This document shows, in pieces, positions 36,297 to 37,390 of a stretch of 37,390 bases of DNA. Position 1 is the stretch's first letter, and every line of letters begins with the position of its first letter. Source of the DNA: Methylococcales bacterium (GTDB taxonomy: Bacteria; Pseudomonadota; Gammaproteobacteria; Methylococcales; Methylomonadaceae); NCBI GenBank assembly GCA_003584895.1, contig QVQF01000132.1, positions 1-37,390 of the forward strand. Direction: 5' to 3'. The notes under the pieces were generated by a model. It made no database searches, was not told the origin of the DNA, and saw only the letters and a program-made list of their open reading frames with translations. Position numbers and translations under genes: made by a program.

Positions 36297-37270
36297 GTCG
36301 CTAAGCCACCGGCATCAAACAAGCCTTCAAACAAAGGCGAACTTAAATAACGCTCACCTGAGTCAGGCAATATCACTACTATGGTTTTACCAGCGTTTTC
36401 TGGACGTTTAGCGACTCGTACCGCAACAGCTACCGCAGCACCGCAAGAAATACCGGCCAAGATACCTTCTTCTCTAGCTAAGCGCCTTGCAAAATCTATA
36501 GCCTCTTCGTTGCTGACTTGCTCGATGTCATCAACCAGTTCTAAATCAAGAACACTAGGCACAAAACCTGCACCTATGCCTTGTATTTTATGCGGACCAG
36601 GCTTAATCGCTTCACCCGCACGCGTTTGGGTTAAAACTGGACTGGCACTAGGCTCTACAGCAATAGAAATAATCGCCTTACCTTGAGTTTGCTTTATATA
36701 ACGAGTAACGCCGGTAATTGTACCGCCCGTACCGACGCCTGAGATTAAAATATCAATAGCACCATCGGTATCATTCCAAATTTCCGGGCCCGTGGTCCGC
36801 TCATGAATCGCGGGATTAGCTGGGTTTTTAAACTGTTGTAACAACACATAGCGATCAGGATCGGAGGCGGCAATTTCTTCGGCTTTAGCGATAGCACCAC
36901 TCATGCCTTTAGTGCCTTCGGTCAATACCAACTTAGCACCATAAGCAATGAGCAACTTACGACGCTCTAAGCTCATGGTTTCAGGCATGGTTAAGGTTAG
37001 AGGCAAACCTCTAGCAGCTGCAACAAAAGCCAAAGCTATACCGGTATTGCCACTGGTAGGCTCTACCAATTCTTTGCCTGGCCCTAGCAAACCACGTTGC
37101 TCTGCATCCCAAATCATCGCGGCACCAATACGGCATTTAACGGAATAAGCTGGATTACGGCCTTCAATTTTTGCCAATATAGTTGCAGAACAGCCCTCGG
37201 AGATGCGGTTAAGTCGCACCAAAGGTGTGTTTCCTATGCTATGGGAATTATCTTGATACCAATGTGACAT
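36293..37270 (-). CDS. cysK: cysteine synthase A (O-acetylserine sulfhydrylase)
   Basis: 325 residues. A PLP enzyme that makes cysteine from O-acetylserine and sulfide. The PLP lysine is K45 in AYSVKCRIG. The substrate loop is PTSGNTGIA, the PLP phosphate loop is [11 protein letters not shown], and [13 protein letters not shown] and GISCGAA complete the family pattern. Similarity to E. coli CysK runs the whole length, which supports CysK over CysM. GGAGA seven bases upstream fixes the ATG at 37270. First gene of a cysK-cysE operon with a four-base overlap, so enzyme and partner are made together. Confidence 0.96.
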   Translation of the reverse strand: MSHWYQDNSHSIGNTPLVRLNRISEGCSATILAKIEGRNPAYSVKCRIGAAMIWDAEQRGLLGPGKELVEPTSGNTGIALAFVAAARGLPLTLTMPETMSLERRKLLIAYGAKLVLTEGTKGMSGAIAKAEEIAASDPDRYVLLQQFKNPANPAIHERTTGPEIWNDTDGAIDILISGVGTGGTITGVTRYIKQTQGKAIISIAVEPSASPVLTQTRAGEAIKPGPHKIQGIGAGFVPSVLDLELVDDIEQVSNEEAIDFARRLAREEGILAGISCGAAVAVAVRVAKRPENAGKTIVVILPDSGERYLSSPLFEGLFDAGGLAT

Positions 37271-37311
37271 AACCGTCTCCTAATCATTTAATCGCTGATA
37301 TTTAAATAACT

Positions 37312-37330
37312 GACGTTACGCAGTAACGTC
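37312..37330. repeat. perfect hairpin upstream of cysK
   Basis: GACGTTAC (37312-37319) and GTAACGTC (37323-37330) are perfect 8-base complements with a three-base loop, 42 bases upstream of the cysK ATG. Read on the plus strand it is followed by GTTTT, so it might end a plus-strand transcript; read on the minus strand it would lie in the cysK promoter or leader. The last 20 bases of the window (GGGATTAGCCCGAAGGGG) look like the start of another dispersed palindromic element. Confidence 0.5.
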
Positions 37331-37390
37331 GTTTTACTCTCGTTTGCCGCGCTGAGCACCGCAGGTTTTGTTGGGATTAGCCCGAAGGGG

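Overview
The window is a 37.4 kb stretch of an AT-leaning gammaproteobacterial chromosome. The main evidence is the ispB <> rplU-rpmA-obgE arrangement, an E. coli-like CysK sequence, MoaB, YgdD/DUF423, YcgN, a RecB/RecD pair and E. coli-type PepN. The mix of a TPR-rich exported protein, a B12-binding MerR regulator, a NspC-type decarboxylase and a CheB-CheR-PAS fusion would fit a free-living aquatic lineage such as Methylococcales. That placement is a guess, since no methane-oxidation or other lineage-specific gene lies in the window. No phage, integrase, transposase, CRISPR array, tRNA or rRNA was recognised.

Layout. 1-5798 (minus strand): a truncated quinone-oxidoreductase-like MDR gene, a carboxynorspermidine decarboxylase (nspC-like) and recB, with the recB stop overlapping the nspC start. 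6079-7779: a secreted TPR protein. 8075-9688 (minus): glutamine-dependent NAD synthetase, divergent from a MerR regulator with a cobalamin-binding domain carrying a photoreceptor-type W-x9-EH motif, followed by a YcgN cysteine-cluster protein. 11427-13187 (minus): an unknown membrane-anchored protein and a family-3 acyltransferase. 13339-15003: recD, about 7.5 kb from recB, with no recC in the window. 15012-19155: ispB (minus) divergent from rplU-rpmA-obgE-proB. 19284-20729: mgtE.

20893-23821 is looser: three proteins of unknown function, a flavin-reductase-like protein, and a 562-base non-coding gap holding a strictly 42-base-periodic degenerate repeat. 23984-29017 is a same-strand run of degQ-like protease, moaB, DUF423 and pepN. 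A nested palindromic repeat separates degQ from moaB, and a half copy of it lies 10 kb away at 35.3 kb. 29139-29570 (minus) is a 'host attachment' family protein, convergent to pepN across a three-hairpin spacer.

29848-35170 is a tight three-gene signalling operon: a CheB-CheR-coiled-coil-PAS-PAS fusion, a soluble PAS-PAS histidine kinase and a FixJ/NarL-type response regulator, with junctions overlapping by 1 and 4 bases. 35358-37270 (minus) is an overlapping cysK-cysE pair for cysteine synthesis; the SAT tail ends in Gly-Ile, as needed to dock into CysK.

Most of the window is housekeeping. The strongest leads are the putative B12 light-sensing regulator with repeated half-sites over its own promoter, the detached CheB-CheR/HK/RR phosphorelay, and two kinds of structured non-coding repeat.
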